Below are positions 42,464-49,422 of a stretch of 64,000 nucleotides of DNA, piece by piece. Positions within the stretch are counted from its first letter, which is position 1. The number at the start of each line of letters is the position of its first letter. The position numbers and the translations under genes were made by a program. The notes below the pieces were generated by a model that saw nothing but the letters and a program-made list of their open reading frames with translations, did no database searches and was not told where the DNA came from. The DNA is taken from contig NZ_CP052859.1 of the NCBI RefSeq assembly GCF_012935695.1, positions 2,769,001-2,833,000 on the forward strand, read 5' to 3'. This DNA comes from Pseudomonas sp. ADAK18 (GTDB lineage Bacteria; Pseudomonadota; Gammaproteobacteria; Pseudomonadales; Pseudomonadaceae).

Positions 42464-43185
42464 GCCCCCGGAACTCCTTCCCCTGTTGTGCATTCCATGC
42501 GTTTTCCTGTGGTGTCGGGCATCAGAAGTAAAGTGACCGGCAAGCGCAACGAGCTGGGTGCCGGACGTTCGACTTGGGTACTGGCGAGGGTGCGTACCAG
42601 TACCTCGTCGCGCTGAAGATCACCGGTTGAGGTGACCAGGAAACTGTGTTCGATGAGACCGTCGTGGTTGACCCACACCTGAACCAGTGCGCGAAAGCTG
42701 CCCGGGCGGGTCAGCGGCGAACGGCACAAGCTGCGCTCGATGGCCCGTTGCAGGGCCGTGGCGTAGCTGCTGTTGATTCGCGCCGTGCCGCGCGCCTTCG
42801 ACCCCCGAGTCGACGCAGGTGCACTGACCTCGGGTACTTGCAGGGTGAACGCATCGCTGCGGGCATAACGCGCCATCAAGCCAGTTCCTGTCAGTAATAC
42901 GCCCAAGGCCTGCGGTGCACTGTAACGCCCGTGCACCCCAATCGAACGCCGTCCCCGCGTCAGCTCACGGTCCACCAGCACCGCCATCCCGGTGGCCCGA
43001 CTGAAGGTTTCCAGGGCTGGTGCCAAGTTCTGTGCCGACAGGTCCAGGTTGATCAAAGGCGACACTTCGAGCGGCGCCGCACGCACCGCCACCGGTAACG
43101 CCAGAAACAGCAGGAGCAGGCAACAGCCCGCGAAAGCCGCGTGCCTCCAAGCCCCCCGCTCGACCTTTGCTCTGCATCGCTGCAC
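42460..43185 (-). CDS. vreA: STN-domain sensor with TonB-like C-terminus, no beta-barrel (VreA-like)
   Basis: Periplasmic protein of 241 residues. Signal peptide with core FAGCCLLLLFLALPVAVRAA. The STN signalling domain occupies about 42-115 (INLDLSAQNLAPALETFSRA, VHGRYSAPQALGVLLTGTGL, FTLQVPE), the module that TonB-dependent transducers use to contact the anti-sigma factor. The C-terminal part (about 135-225; YATALQRAIERSLCRSP, VQVWVNHDGLIEHSFLV) resembles the TonB C-terminal domain. No TonB box, plug or barrel is present. This matches VreA of P. aeruginosa PUMA3. First gene of the sensor/sigma/anti-sigma operon. The signal sensed is unknown. Confidence 0.87.
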   Translation of the reverse strand: MQRCRAKVERGAWRHAAFAGCCLLLLFLALPVAVRAAPLEVSPLINLDLSAQNLAPALETFSRATGMAVLVDRELTRGRRSIGVHGRYSAPQALGVLLTGTGLMARYARSDAFTLQVPEVSAPASTRGSKARGTARINSSYATALQRAIERSLCRSPLTRPGSFRALVQVWVNHDGLIEHSFLVTSTGDLQRDEVLVRTLASTQVERPAPSSLRLPVTLLLMPDTTGKRMECTTGEGVPGA

Positions 43186-43240
43186 GGCTGACGTGTCCTA
43201 GAAAACCGTCATCCTGAGGCCAGTTTATGAATCTGATGTT

Positions 43241-43268
43241 ACGGTGATTGCAAAAAAAACATCACCGT
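43241..43268. promoter_or_regulatory. Inverted repeat in the vreA upstream region
   Basis: Perfect 8-bp arms ACGGTGAT and ATCACCGT around a 12-base loop containing eight A residues. It lies in the divergent gap between vreA and the small exported protein at 43341 and may be an operator for either. Confidence 0.5.
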
Positions 43269-43340
43269 TTCGCCAAGTGCCGTGCACTACACTTGCAGCC
43301 CATAACGGCTTACTTCTTCGAGGCCGCATGGAGGCGAAAA

Positions 43341-43652
43341 ATGAAGCTGCTCCCGACCCTTGCCGGCCTGTTGCTGTGTGCAGGCTTGCCGTTGATCGCC
43401 CACGCCGAAGAGGCTCCGAGCGGCTGTACCGAGGTCAAGGTCGATGGTTACAAAGCGCCGGACTATGGTTGCCTGAGTCGGCAGATGGGCAACGACCCGC
43501 AGGCAGCCAAGGCCACGCAGAAGAATAAGGAAGCGCAAAACGTGCCTATCGAAAAGCGCCCACCGAATCAGATCGGCCTCTCGACGCCGGCCGCCACCAG
43601 CGTGCGCATGGGTAATACGTTCGGCACGTCGGTCAAACCGCAGCGGCCATGA
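43341..43652 (+). CDS. Small exported protein of unknown function
   Basis: Precursor of 103 residues with a signal peptide (LLPTLAGLLLCAGLPLIAHA, cleavage at AHA-EE). The mature part has two cysteines that could pair (SGCTEVKVDGYKAPDYGCLS), then a polar, low-complexity, probably disordered tail (QAAKATQKNKEAQNVPIEKR and onwards). No family recognised. It is divergent from vreA, with an inverted repeat between them, so it may be part of the same regulon. Its stop directly abuts the stop of the convergent LysE gene. ATG at 43341 has GGAGGCGAAAA in front. Confidence 0.72.
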   Translation: MKLLPTLAGLLLCAGLPLIAHAEEAPSGCTEVKVDGYKAPDYGCLSRQMGNDPQAAKATQKNKEAQNVPIEKRPPNQIGLSTPAATSVRMGNTFGTSVKPQRP

Positions 43653-44282
43653 TCAATGGCTGCCCTGGCGCCGATACAAGGTCAGCCCCAACGCCAGCAC
43701 CACCAGGATGCCCGCGCAACTGCGGTTGACCCACTGCATCACCCTGGATGAAAACCTGCGCATGGCGTGGCGCCCCCCGATGGCGTAGACGCTCATCATC
43801 ACGCAGTCGATCAGCACGCTGATCACCGCCAATATCAGGTACTGCTGGGCGACAGGTTCGGCAGGCTGAATGAATTGCGGCAGGAACGCCGAGAAGAAGA
43901 TCAGCCCCTTGGGATTAGACAGCCCGACGAACAACGCCCGCAGGAACGCCGAACGTCCACTCGCGGTGCTCGTCACTTCAGACGCGGACAACGCCCGGGT
44001 GGGCGCGCGCCACAACACCCAGGCCAAGTACAGCAGGTACAGCGCGCCCACCCATTTGACCAGCGAGAACAAATGCTCGCAAGCCTGGAGCAATGCCCCC
44101 AGCCCCAGACCGACGGCGCCAATCAACAGCAGGTCGGACAAGGCCGCGCCTGCAATGCCAAAGCCGGCGACACGCATGCCCCTGGAGGCGCCATTGCTCA
44201 ACGCCAGGAGCATTGAAGGCCCCGGCGTCATCATCACGGCGCTGACGGCGAGAATGTAGAGAAGCAGCGTTGAAAGGTCCAT
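43653..44282 (-). CDS. LysE/RhtB family amino-acid exporter
   Basis: Inner-membrane exporter of 209 residues with six hydrophobic segments. Family start LLLYILAVSAVMMTPGPSML (TPGPxxL motif), then SRGMRVAGFGIAGAALSDLL and FLRALFVGLSNPKGLIFFSA with the conserved NPK. It exports amino acids such as homoserine, threonine or lysine; the substrate is not inferable. ATG 44282 was chosen over the upstream frame because the conserved TM1 begins there. No operon partner; the moc-like cluster begins 75 bases upstream on the same strand. Confidence 0.87.
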   Translation of the reverse strand: MDLSTLLLYILAVSAVMMTPGPSMLLALSNGASRGMRVAGFGIAGAALSDLLLIGAVGLGLGALLQACEHLFSLVKWVGALYLLYLAWVLWRAPTRALSASEVTSTASGRSAFLRALFVGLSNPKGLIFFSAFLPQFIQPAEPVAQQYLILAVISVLIDCVMMSVYAIGGRHAMRRFSSRVMQWVNRSCAGILVVLALGLTLYRRQGSH

Positions 44283-44357
44283 CGTGGCAAGGCTCCGGCG
44301 TGGGTGGCGGATGGTCAATGTAGCCGACCGCCAGACGGAATGCAGCCACCCTCCTCT

Positions 44358-45194
44358 CTATGGACGTGCCTGGCACTCGCCCCACACCTCACGCATCAGG
44401 TCCTTGAGCAGCAACGCTTCGGCCCAGCGATCGCTGATGTCGCGCCCCTCGCTCCCCGTTATCGCGTAGGGCGGCGGCCCCAGCTCACAGGTAAAAGACA
44501 GACTGTCGGGCCGCTCGGCGCGGGCCAGCCAATCCTCGATTCCGTAGCGCCACCAGCCGAGGAAACGCTCCAGCCAGGGTCGATGCTGGGGGAAGCTCAA
44601 GGGCACCTGGACCTGCTCACCGTTGGAAACCCGGCCATGGAAACCCCAACTGTGGCGCAAAAGAGTACGAATTTGCTCATCGTCCTCGGCTGCTCCCGGT
44701 TCGGGTAACTCACGACCGACCACGTAATGGGACAGGTCAGCCAACAACTTGAGATCCGGTATTTCTTCCAGCAGGTCGAGGGTAAACAGCAAGTCGCTGG
44801 TCAGACGATAACGATGGGTTTCCAGCAGGATCGGAAAGTCCACCTGTTCGGCCAGGCGTTGCCAACCTTCGATCAGCTTGATCGCCTGAGCCAGGGTGCG
44901 TGGCCGGATATCCGCTTGCAGGGTGAGGTGATGACAGCCATGACGGCAAGCCACATCCAGCGCTGCCGCCAGGTCATCCACGCTGCGAGGGAACACTTGG
45001 CCTTCGATCTGCAGGCCGCAGGCCTTGGCGGCAGTGTGCAAGCTGGCGGCATACCGGGCATTCCAGAAATGATCGGTGATGCCGTCGTAGCCGGCCGCGG
45101 CAATCTTCTCGAGCTGTGCTTGCAGGGGCAGCTCACACTGGCCACGGTGATCTTGCATGGCCCACAGGGATTGAAATATCAGGAACTCACTCAT
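44358..45194 (-). CDS. TIM-barrel sugar phosphate isomerase/epimerase
   Basis: Xylose-isomerase-like TIM-barrel protein of 278 residues. Strand and helix markers of the AP endonuclease 2 superfamily: LEKIAAAGYDGITDHFW, HHLTLQADIRPRTLAQAIKL, FPILLETHRYRLTSDL with the metal-binding glutamate and histidine, LLADLSHYVVGREL with aspartate and histidine, and SFTCELGPPPY. Such enzymes act in inositol and rhizopine breakdown (IolE/IolI/MocC group) as dehydratases or epimerases. It is the last gene of the minus-strand unit and starts one base after the ferredoxin reductase stop. Exact reaction unknown. Confidence 0.82.
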   Translation of the reverse strand: MSEFLIFQSLWAMQDHRGQCELPLQAQLEKIAAAGYDGITDHFWNARYAASLHTAAKACGLQIEGQVFPRSVDDLAAALDVACRHGCHHLTLQADIRPRTLAQAIKLIEGWQRLAEQVDFPILLETHRYRLTSDLLFTLDLLEEIPDLKLLADLSHYVVGRELPEPGAAEDDEQIRTLLRHSWGFHGRVSNGEQVQVPLSFPQHRPWLERFLGWWRYGIEDWLARAERPDSLSFTCELGPPPYAITGSEGRDISDRWAEALLLKDLMREVWGECQARP

Positions 45195-45195
45195 G

Positions 45196-46437
45196 TCAGC
45201 TTCTCAATAATTGTTTGAGCGCTACGCTGGCGTCGGCCAGTGCGCACGGTGAAAGCGGGCCAGGGTGAGCGATCAGCCGCTCGCATAACTTGATGTCCTT
45301 GGCCACGCTGTTGCCCGGGGCCCAACCGCATGCACCTAACAAGCGTTGCGCGGTGTCGAGGTAGAACAGCAGGAAACCACCCTCCGGGAAGGTTCGGCTC
45401 GCCGCAGGCGCTGTAGTGGAAATCACCCCGACTGTTTGCAAACTCCAGTCGTATTGATCAGACCAGAAGCCGGGAACGACCTCGAAGGGCAACCCGCCGC
45501 CCAACAGGTTCAGCGCCGCATGACGGCCTTGGGTTTCGGCGTTGCACCAGGTTTCCTGACGCTGGAAAACACCTTCGGGGTGCAGGCGAAACTCACAGAC
45601 ATCCCCCGCCGCAAACACATCAGGTGCGCTGGTGCGTAATTGCGCATCGACGCGAATGCCCTGCCCAACCTCAAGCCCTGCGGCCGCCGCCAGTTCGGTG
45701 TTGGGCAGCATGCCGATCCCCACGACCACCAGGTCGCAAGGCAACACCTGGCCGTCGACCAACTGCACGGCTTCGGCCTGCAGGCTGCCCTGCACCGTCT
45801 CGATGGCCACGTTCAACCGCACGTCCACACCGTGGCTGCGATGCAACGCCAGCAGGGCGTCGGACAGACGCTGCGGCAGCACTCTTCCTGCCAGACGCGG
45901 CCCCGCTTCAAGCAGCGTCACACTGCAGCCCAGGGTTCGGGCGGTGGCTGCAACTTCAAGGCCGATAAAGCCGCCGCCGACCACCACCAGACGGGCGCCG
46001 GGGCGCAACACCGCACGCAGGGCCAGGGCTTCGTCATGGGTACGTAGATAAAGCACATTGGCCCAGTGTTCCGGCACCTGAGACAGGCGCCGTGCCCTGC
46101 CCCCGGTGGCCAACAACAAACGCCCATAGTCCAGCCAGCGGCCGTCAGCCAATTGCAGGCGGTGCTGCGCCGGCTCCAGGGATTTCACCGGATTGCCCGC
46201 CAGGTATTCGATACCCAACTCGGTAAGCCGAGCGCTGTCGCACAGGCTGTATCCGGCCAACTCAACGGTACCTTGCAGCAGCCCCTTGGACAGCGGCGGA
46301 CGTTCGTAGGGCGGGTGCAACTCATCCCCGATCAGCACCAGGCGGCCGCGATAACCTTCCTCGCGCAAGGTCAAGGCTGCCCTGCCACCGGCATGCCCCG
46401 CCCCTACGATAACCAGTGGCGCGTTGTCAGGACTCAT
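45196..46437 (-). CDS. FAD-dependent ferredoxin reductase (MocF-like)
   Basis: Flavoprotein of 413 residues. N-terminal FAD site VIVGAGHAGGRAALTLREEG, the family PPYERPPLSKGLLQG block, the NAD(P)H site VVGGGFIGLEVAATARTLGC and a second FAD motif DVFAAGDVCEF. This is the putidaredoxin/rhodocoxin reductase type that feeds electrons to a ferredoxin. Together with the Rieske ferredoxin and the desaturase-like protein upstream it forms a complete three-component oxygenase, as with MocF/E/D. A long REP composite separates it from the ferredoxin gene. The start at 46437 is ATG without a strong site. Confidence 0.85.
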   Translation of the reverse strand: MSPDNAPLVIVGAGHAGGRAALTLREEGYRGRLVLIGDELHPPYERPPLSKGLLQGTVELAGYSLCDSARLTELGIEYLAGNPVKSLEPAQHRLQLADGRWLDYGRLLLATGGRARRLSQVPEHWANVLYLRTHDEALALRAVLRPGARLVVVGGGFIGLEVAATARTLGCSVTLLEAGPRLAGRVLPQRLSDALLALHRSHGVDVRLNVAIETVQGSLQAEAVQLVDGQVLPCDLVVVGIGMLPNTELAAAAGLEVGQGIRVDAQLRTSAPDVFAAGDVCEFRLHPEGVFQRQETWCNAETQGRHAALNLLGGGLPFEVVPGFWSDQYDWSLQTVGVISTTAPAASRTFPEGGFLLFYLDTAQRLLGACGWAPGNSVAKDIKLCERLIAHPGPLSPCALADASVALKQLLRS

Positions 46438-46467
46438 GGCGCATATTCCTCACTCTTAAACCCAGCC

Positions 46468-46720
46468 TTTCAATGTCTTTGAAAAAACAGTCGCATCAGG
46501 CTAGAGACGAAGATCTAACCGGCGACGTAAAACCCTTGTGGGAGTTGTCGAGCTTTAGCGAGGCTGCGATAGCGGTGGGTCAGGCACCCTCAATGTTGGC
46601 TGTGCCGACGTCATCGCAGCCTCGCTAAAGCTCGACAACTCCCACAGTTGATCTTCACGGCCCTGAGCTGGATGTTTCAACCGTATTGGGCTGCGTGCTC
46701 AAAGACCTTGAAAGGGCTGA
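46468..46720. repeat. Class B REP doublet with flanking tails
   Basis: Central inverted pair 46537-46646 with arms containing TGTGGGAGTTGTCGAGCTTT and its complement. The left flank 46468-46536 is an inverted copy of the tail at 30576-30646. The right flank to 46720 is a more diverged copy ending CAAAGACCTTGAAAG. The element sits between two genes of one metabolic unit. Confidence 0.75.
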
Positions 46721-46723
46721 CTC

Positions 46724-47044
46724 TTAAACCGTGATGGCGAGCAGCAGACGCCCCGCCTCGACCCGGACCGGATACGTCTTGAGGTTGACGCACGCCGGTG
46801 CCCCCAACGCCTTGCCGGAGCGGTAGTCGAAGCGACCGTTATGCTTGGGGCACTCGATGACATGGTCCATCACCAGCCCATCGGCCAGGTGGATGGCCTC
46901 GTGGCTGCACAGGCCATCGGTTGCGAAGTACTCACTGTCGGCCGAACGGTAAACGGCATAGGTACGCTGGGCATGGTCGAAACGGATGACGTCTTCTTCA
47001 TCAATATCGTCCACGGCGCACACATCGATCCATTGATCAGTCAT
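46724..47044 (-). CDS. MocE-type Rieske [2Fe-2S] ferredoxin
   Basis: Ferredoxin of 106 residues. The Rieske ligands are complete: LCSHEAIHLADG (Cys-x-His) and IECPKHNGRFDYRSGKA (Cys-x2-His). It belongs to the MocE family named for rhizopine (scyllo-inosamine derivative) catabolism and would carry electrons from the reductase at 45196 to the desaturase-like oxygenase at 47083. ATG 47044 follows AACAAGAGAAAAAAGCC. 38 bases downstream of the desaturase gene. Confidence 0.87.
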   Translation of the reverse strand: MTDQWIDVCAVDDIDEEDVIRFDHAQRTYAVYRSADSEYFATDGLCSHEAIHLADGLVMDHVIECPKHNGRFDYRSGKALGAPACVNLKTYPVRVEAGRLLLAITV

Positions 47045-47082
47045 GGCTTTTTTCTCTTGTTGTTGTACAGGCATCGAAGGTG

Positions 47083-48195
47083 TCAGCCAGCCAAGGCTTC
47101 TGGTTGCGCCACAATAGCGGCCTCGGGTTGCGAGCCTTGAGGTACCGGGCGCCGTACGAAGTAGTTCGGGTCTTTGCGCTGCTGCCAGATCGTCGGGAGA
47201 ATTTCCTTGAAGGCGTCGAACAGGCTGGTATAGGGCGGCGGGCAATCGTGGCGAATTTCTTCGTGTAACTGCGCCAGGGCATGAAACGGCACCATCGGGT
47301 ACATGTGGTGCTCAAGGTGATAGTTCATGTCCAGATACAGGAAGCGCAGCAGCGGGTTCATGTAGATCGTGCGGCAGTTACTGCGGTGATCGAGTACATC
47401 CTCTGCCAGGCCCACATGCTGCGACAGCCCGAACAGGTAGGACAGCCAACCGCCATAGAGGGTCGGAAGGCCGATAAACATCAGTGGCAACCAGCTTTGC
47501 AGGTACAGCGCAGCTCCCACTGTGAGCCCGTAGATCACGATCCAGATGCGCGCATCCCGCACGACCCTGGGCCATTCGGACTCGGGGATGAAAGTTTGCT
47601 CCTCCTCGCTCATGCGTCCCGCCGCATGCCGGCAGACCGAAACCATGGTCTTCAACGCATAAGGCATCCGGAACAGGCTCAGCACCATCATGATCAGGCT
47701 CGGTGGACGTGGTTCGACGATTTCCGGATCTCGCCCGACGATGATGGTGTCGGTGTGGTGGCGTGCATGGCTCCAGCGCCACACATGCGGCTCGAACATG
47801 AACATGAAGCTCGACACCTGATAGATCACATCATTCATCCAACGGGTCTTGAACGCCGTGCCGTGCCCGGTTTCGTGCCAACGGGCATTCGATGCGGTGC
47901 CGTAGAGCAACCCGTAGGCGAAGAAAAACGGCACGCAAGCCCACGAGCCCCAGAACCCGTAGCCACCGAACCCGGTCGCCAGCAGCGCCAACAGCCAGAT
48001 CGCAGTGTCCCGCAAGGCCGGACCATCGCGGCGCTGCATCAACTCCTTCATGCGTTTACGGGACACCGGCGACTGGTACCAGTTGGCCGACACCAGTCCT
48101 TTCTGTACCGCCCGGGCGGCTTCGGGCCCGGTCAGTCGATAGTCCCGAGGTTGGGCGTTGCCAGGTTGTTCAAAGGCGGCGTTGTGTTCAGGCAT
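47083..48195 (-). CDS. Membrane fatty-acid-desaturase-like oxygenase (MocD-like)
   Basis: Membrane di-iron oxygenase of 370 residues. Three histidine boxes: NARWHETGHGTAF, WRWSHARHHTDT and MNYHLEHHMYPMVP; four hydrophobic segments in two pairs. Members next to MocE ferredoxins are thought to oxidise small substrates (for MocD, O-demethylation of 3-O-methyl-scyllo-inosamine was proposed) rather than lipids. ATG 48195 was chosen because it starts the conserved soluble N-terminus. First gene of the minus-strand unit; divergent from the LacI gene, with 183 bases between them. Confidence 0.85.
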   Translation of the reverse strand: MPEHNAAFEQPGNAQPRDYRLTGPEAARAVQKGLVSANWYQSPVSRKRMKELMQRRDGPALRDTAIWLLALLATGFGGYGFWGSWACVPFFFAYGLLYGTASNARWHETGHGTAFKTRWMNDVIYQVSSFMFMFEPHVWRWSHARHHTDTIIVGRDPEIVEPRPPSLIMMVLSLFRMPYALKTMVSVCRHAAGRMSEEEQTFIPESEWPRVVRDARIWIVIYGLTVGAALYLQSWLPLMFIGLPTLYGGWLSYLFGLSQHVGLAEDVLDHRSNCRTIYMNPLLRFLYLDMNYHLEHHMYPMVPFHALAQLHEEIRHDCPPPYTSLFDAFKEILPTIWQQRKDPNYFVRRPVPQGSQPEAAIVAQPEALAG

Positions 48196-48340
48196 TTTTA
48201 TTGTTCTCCGCAAGCGGGATGATTTCAGGCGCTCGCCTGAAGGTGGGAGGTCATCGCTTGGGAAAATATAGAGAGCACACAAACCGCGCTCAATCCCTTG
48301 AATACATTCCCTATCAAGCTATCATCCAGGCCCAATACAG

Positions 48341-48360
48341 CTTGATAGTTTTCTATCAAG
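48341..48360. promoter_or_regulatory. LacI-type operator palindrome
   Basis: CTTGATAG, TTTT, CTATCAAG: a perfect 8-bp inverted repeat 18 bases before the LacI ATG. A further half site CTATCAAG lies at 48311-48318. The pair could let the repressor control itself and the divergent oxygenase unit. Confidence 0.65.
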
Positions 48361-48378
48361 ACGCTTTCGGGGCCCACC

Positions 48379-49422
48379 ATGAACGATAAAAAACGCCCAA
48401 CCATCGCCACGGTCGCCGAGTACGCCGGTTTGAGTGTCGCCACCGTGGACCGGGTGCTCAACGCGCGAGCGCCCGTCAGCCCCACAACTGCCGAGCAGGT
48501 ATTCCAGGCCGCCGAAGCCGTCGGTTATTTCGCCGCCAGGCTGATTGGCCAACGCATCCGCGAACGTCGCCCGAGCTACCGTTTCGGCATCCTGCTGCTG
48601 GGTACCGCCCAGGCGTTCTACGCCAACGTAGCCACCGCCATCAAAGAGGCGGCGCAGCGTCAGGAAGGCGCCAACGTCATCTGTCAGTTCGAGTACATCG
48701 TTGATCGCACACCCGGCGCCATCATTGCCCAGATTGAACAATTGGCGGTGCAGTGCGATGGCCTGGCGGTGGTCAGCTTCGCTCACCCACAGATCAATGC
48801 CGCCATCGCGCAGATCCGGGAGGCTGGCGTTCCGGTGGTGGCCCTGCTGTCTGATATCCATGAGGCCGCCGCCGAACCCTATGTCGGCCAGGACAATCAT
48901 CAACTCGGGCGCACTATGGGCTGGCTGGTGGCTCACACCTGTGGCGCACGCAAAGGCAGCGTTGCCGTACTGCTAGGCGGTCATCGTTTTCTCGGCCATC
49001 AGGCTCGGGTCGAAGGCCTGCGCAGTTACCTGGCCGAGCATGCACCAGGGTTGCAGATGCTCGAAGCGGTGATCAACCTGGATAACTGCGACATCACCGA
49101 AGAGGCCACGCTGGAACTGCTGTCCCGTCATAAGGATTTACGCGCGCTGTGTGTGGTCGGTGGCGGTGGCGACGGGGTCATCAACGCGCTGTCGCAACTA
49201 CCCAAACGCCCGTCGCTGTGCTGCATCCTGCAAGAGTCGACCGAGCTGTCGCGACAAGCCCTGGCAGATGGGCTGATCAGCCTGGTCATCGACGCCCAGC
49301 CACGCTTGCTCGCCCCGGCACTCGTGGATTTGCTGGTGCAATTGCAGACCACGCCGGATTTCGATCCGCTACAGCATCGGGTCTATATTCCGCTGCAAAT
49401 CATCACTTCGCAGAATGCTTGA
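48379..49422 (+). CDS. LacI family transcriptional regulator
   Basis: Repressor of 347 residues. N-terminal headpiece TIATVAEYAGLSVATVDRVL followed by NARAPVSPTTAEQVFQAAEA with the hinge. The effector domain resembles sugar-binding proteins (FGILLLGTAQAFYANVATAI, GLAVVSFAHPQINAAI, CCILQESTELSRQALADGLI), like regulators of inositol or ribose genes. Divergent from the oxygenase unit, with a palindromic operator in between. Its last 54 bases overlap the 3' end of the sigma54 activator gene on the other strand. Confidence 0.88.
   Translation: MNDKKRPTIATVAEYAGLSVATVDRVLNARAPVSPTTAEQVFQAAEAVGYFAARLIGQRIRERRPSYRFGILLLGTAQAFYANVATAIKEAAQRQEGANVICQFEYIVDRTPGAIIAQIEQLAVQCDGLAVVSFAHPQINAAIAQIREAGVPVVALLSDIHEAAAEPYVGQDNHQLGRTMGWLVAHTCGARKGSVAVLLGGHRFLGHQARVEGLRSYLAEHAPGLQMLEAVINLDNCDITEEATLELLSRHKDLRALCVVGGGGDGVINALSQLPKRPSLCCILQESTELSRQALADGLISLVIDAQPRLLAPALVDLLVQLQTTPDFDPLQHRVYIPLQIITSQNA

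Noticed and set aside
43223..43244. Possible Pho box upstream of vreA
   Set aside because: The two half sites match CTGTCAT at only about four of seven positions each, too weak to report as a site although phosphate control is known for the P. aeruginosa counterpart.
47083..48195. Membrane lipid desaturase role for the histidine-box protein
   Set aside because: The context with MocE ferredoxin, a ferredoxin reductase and sugar isomerases favours oxidation of a small metabolite.
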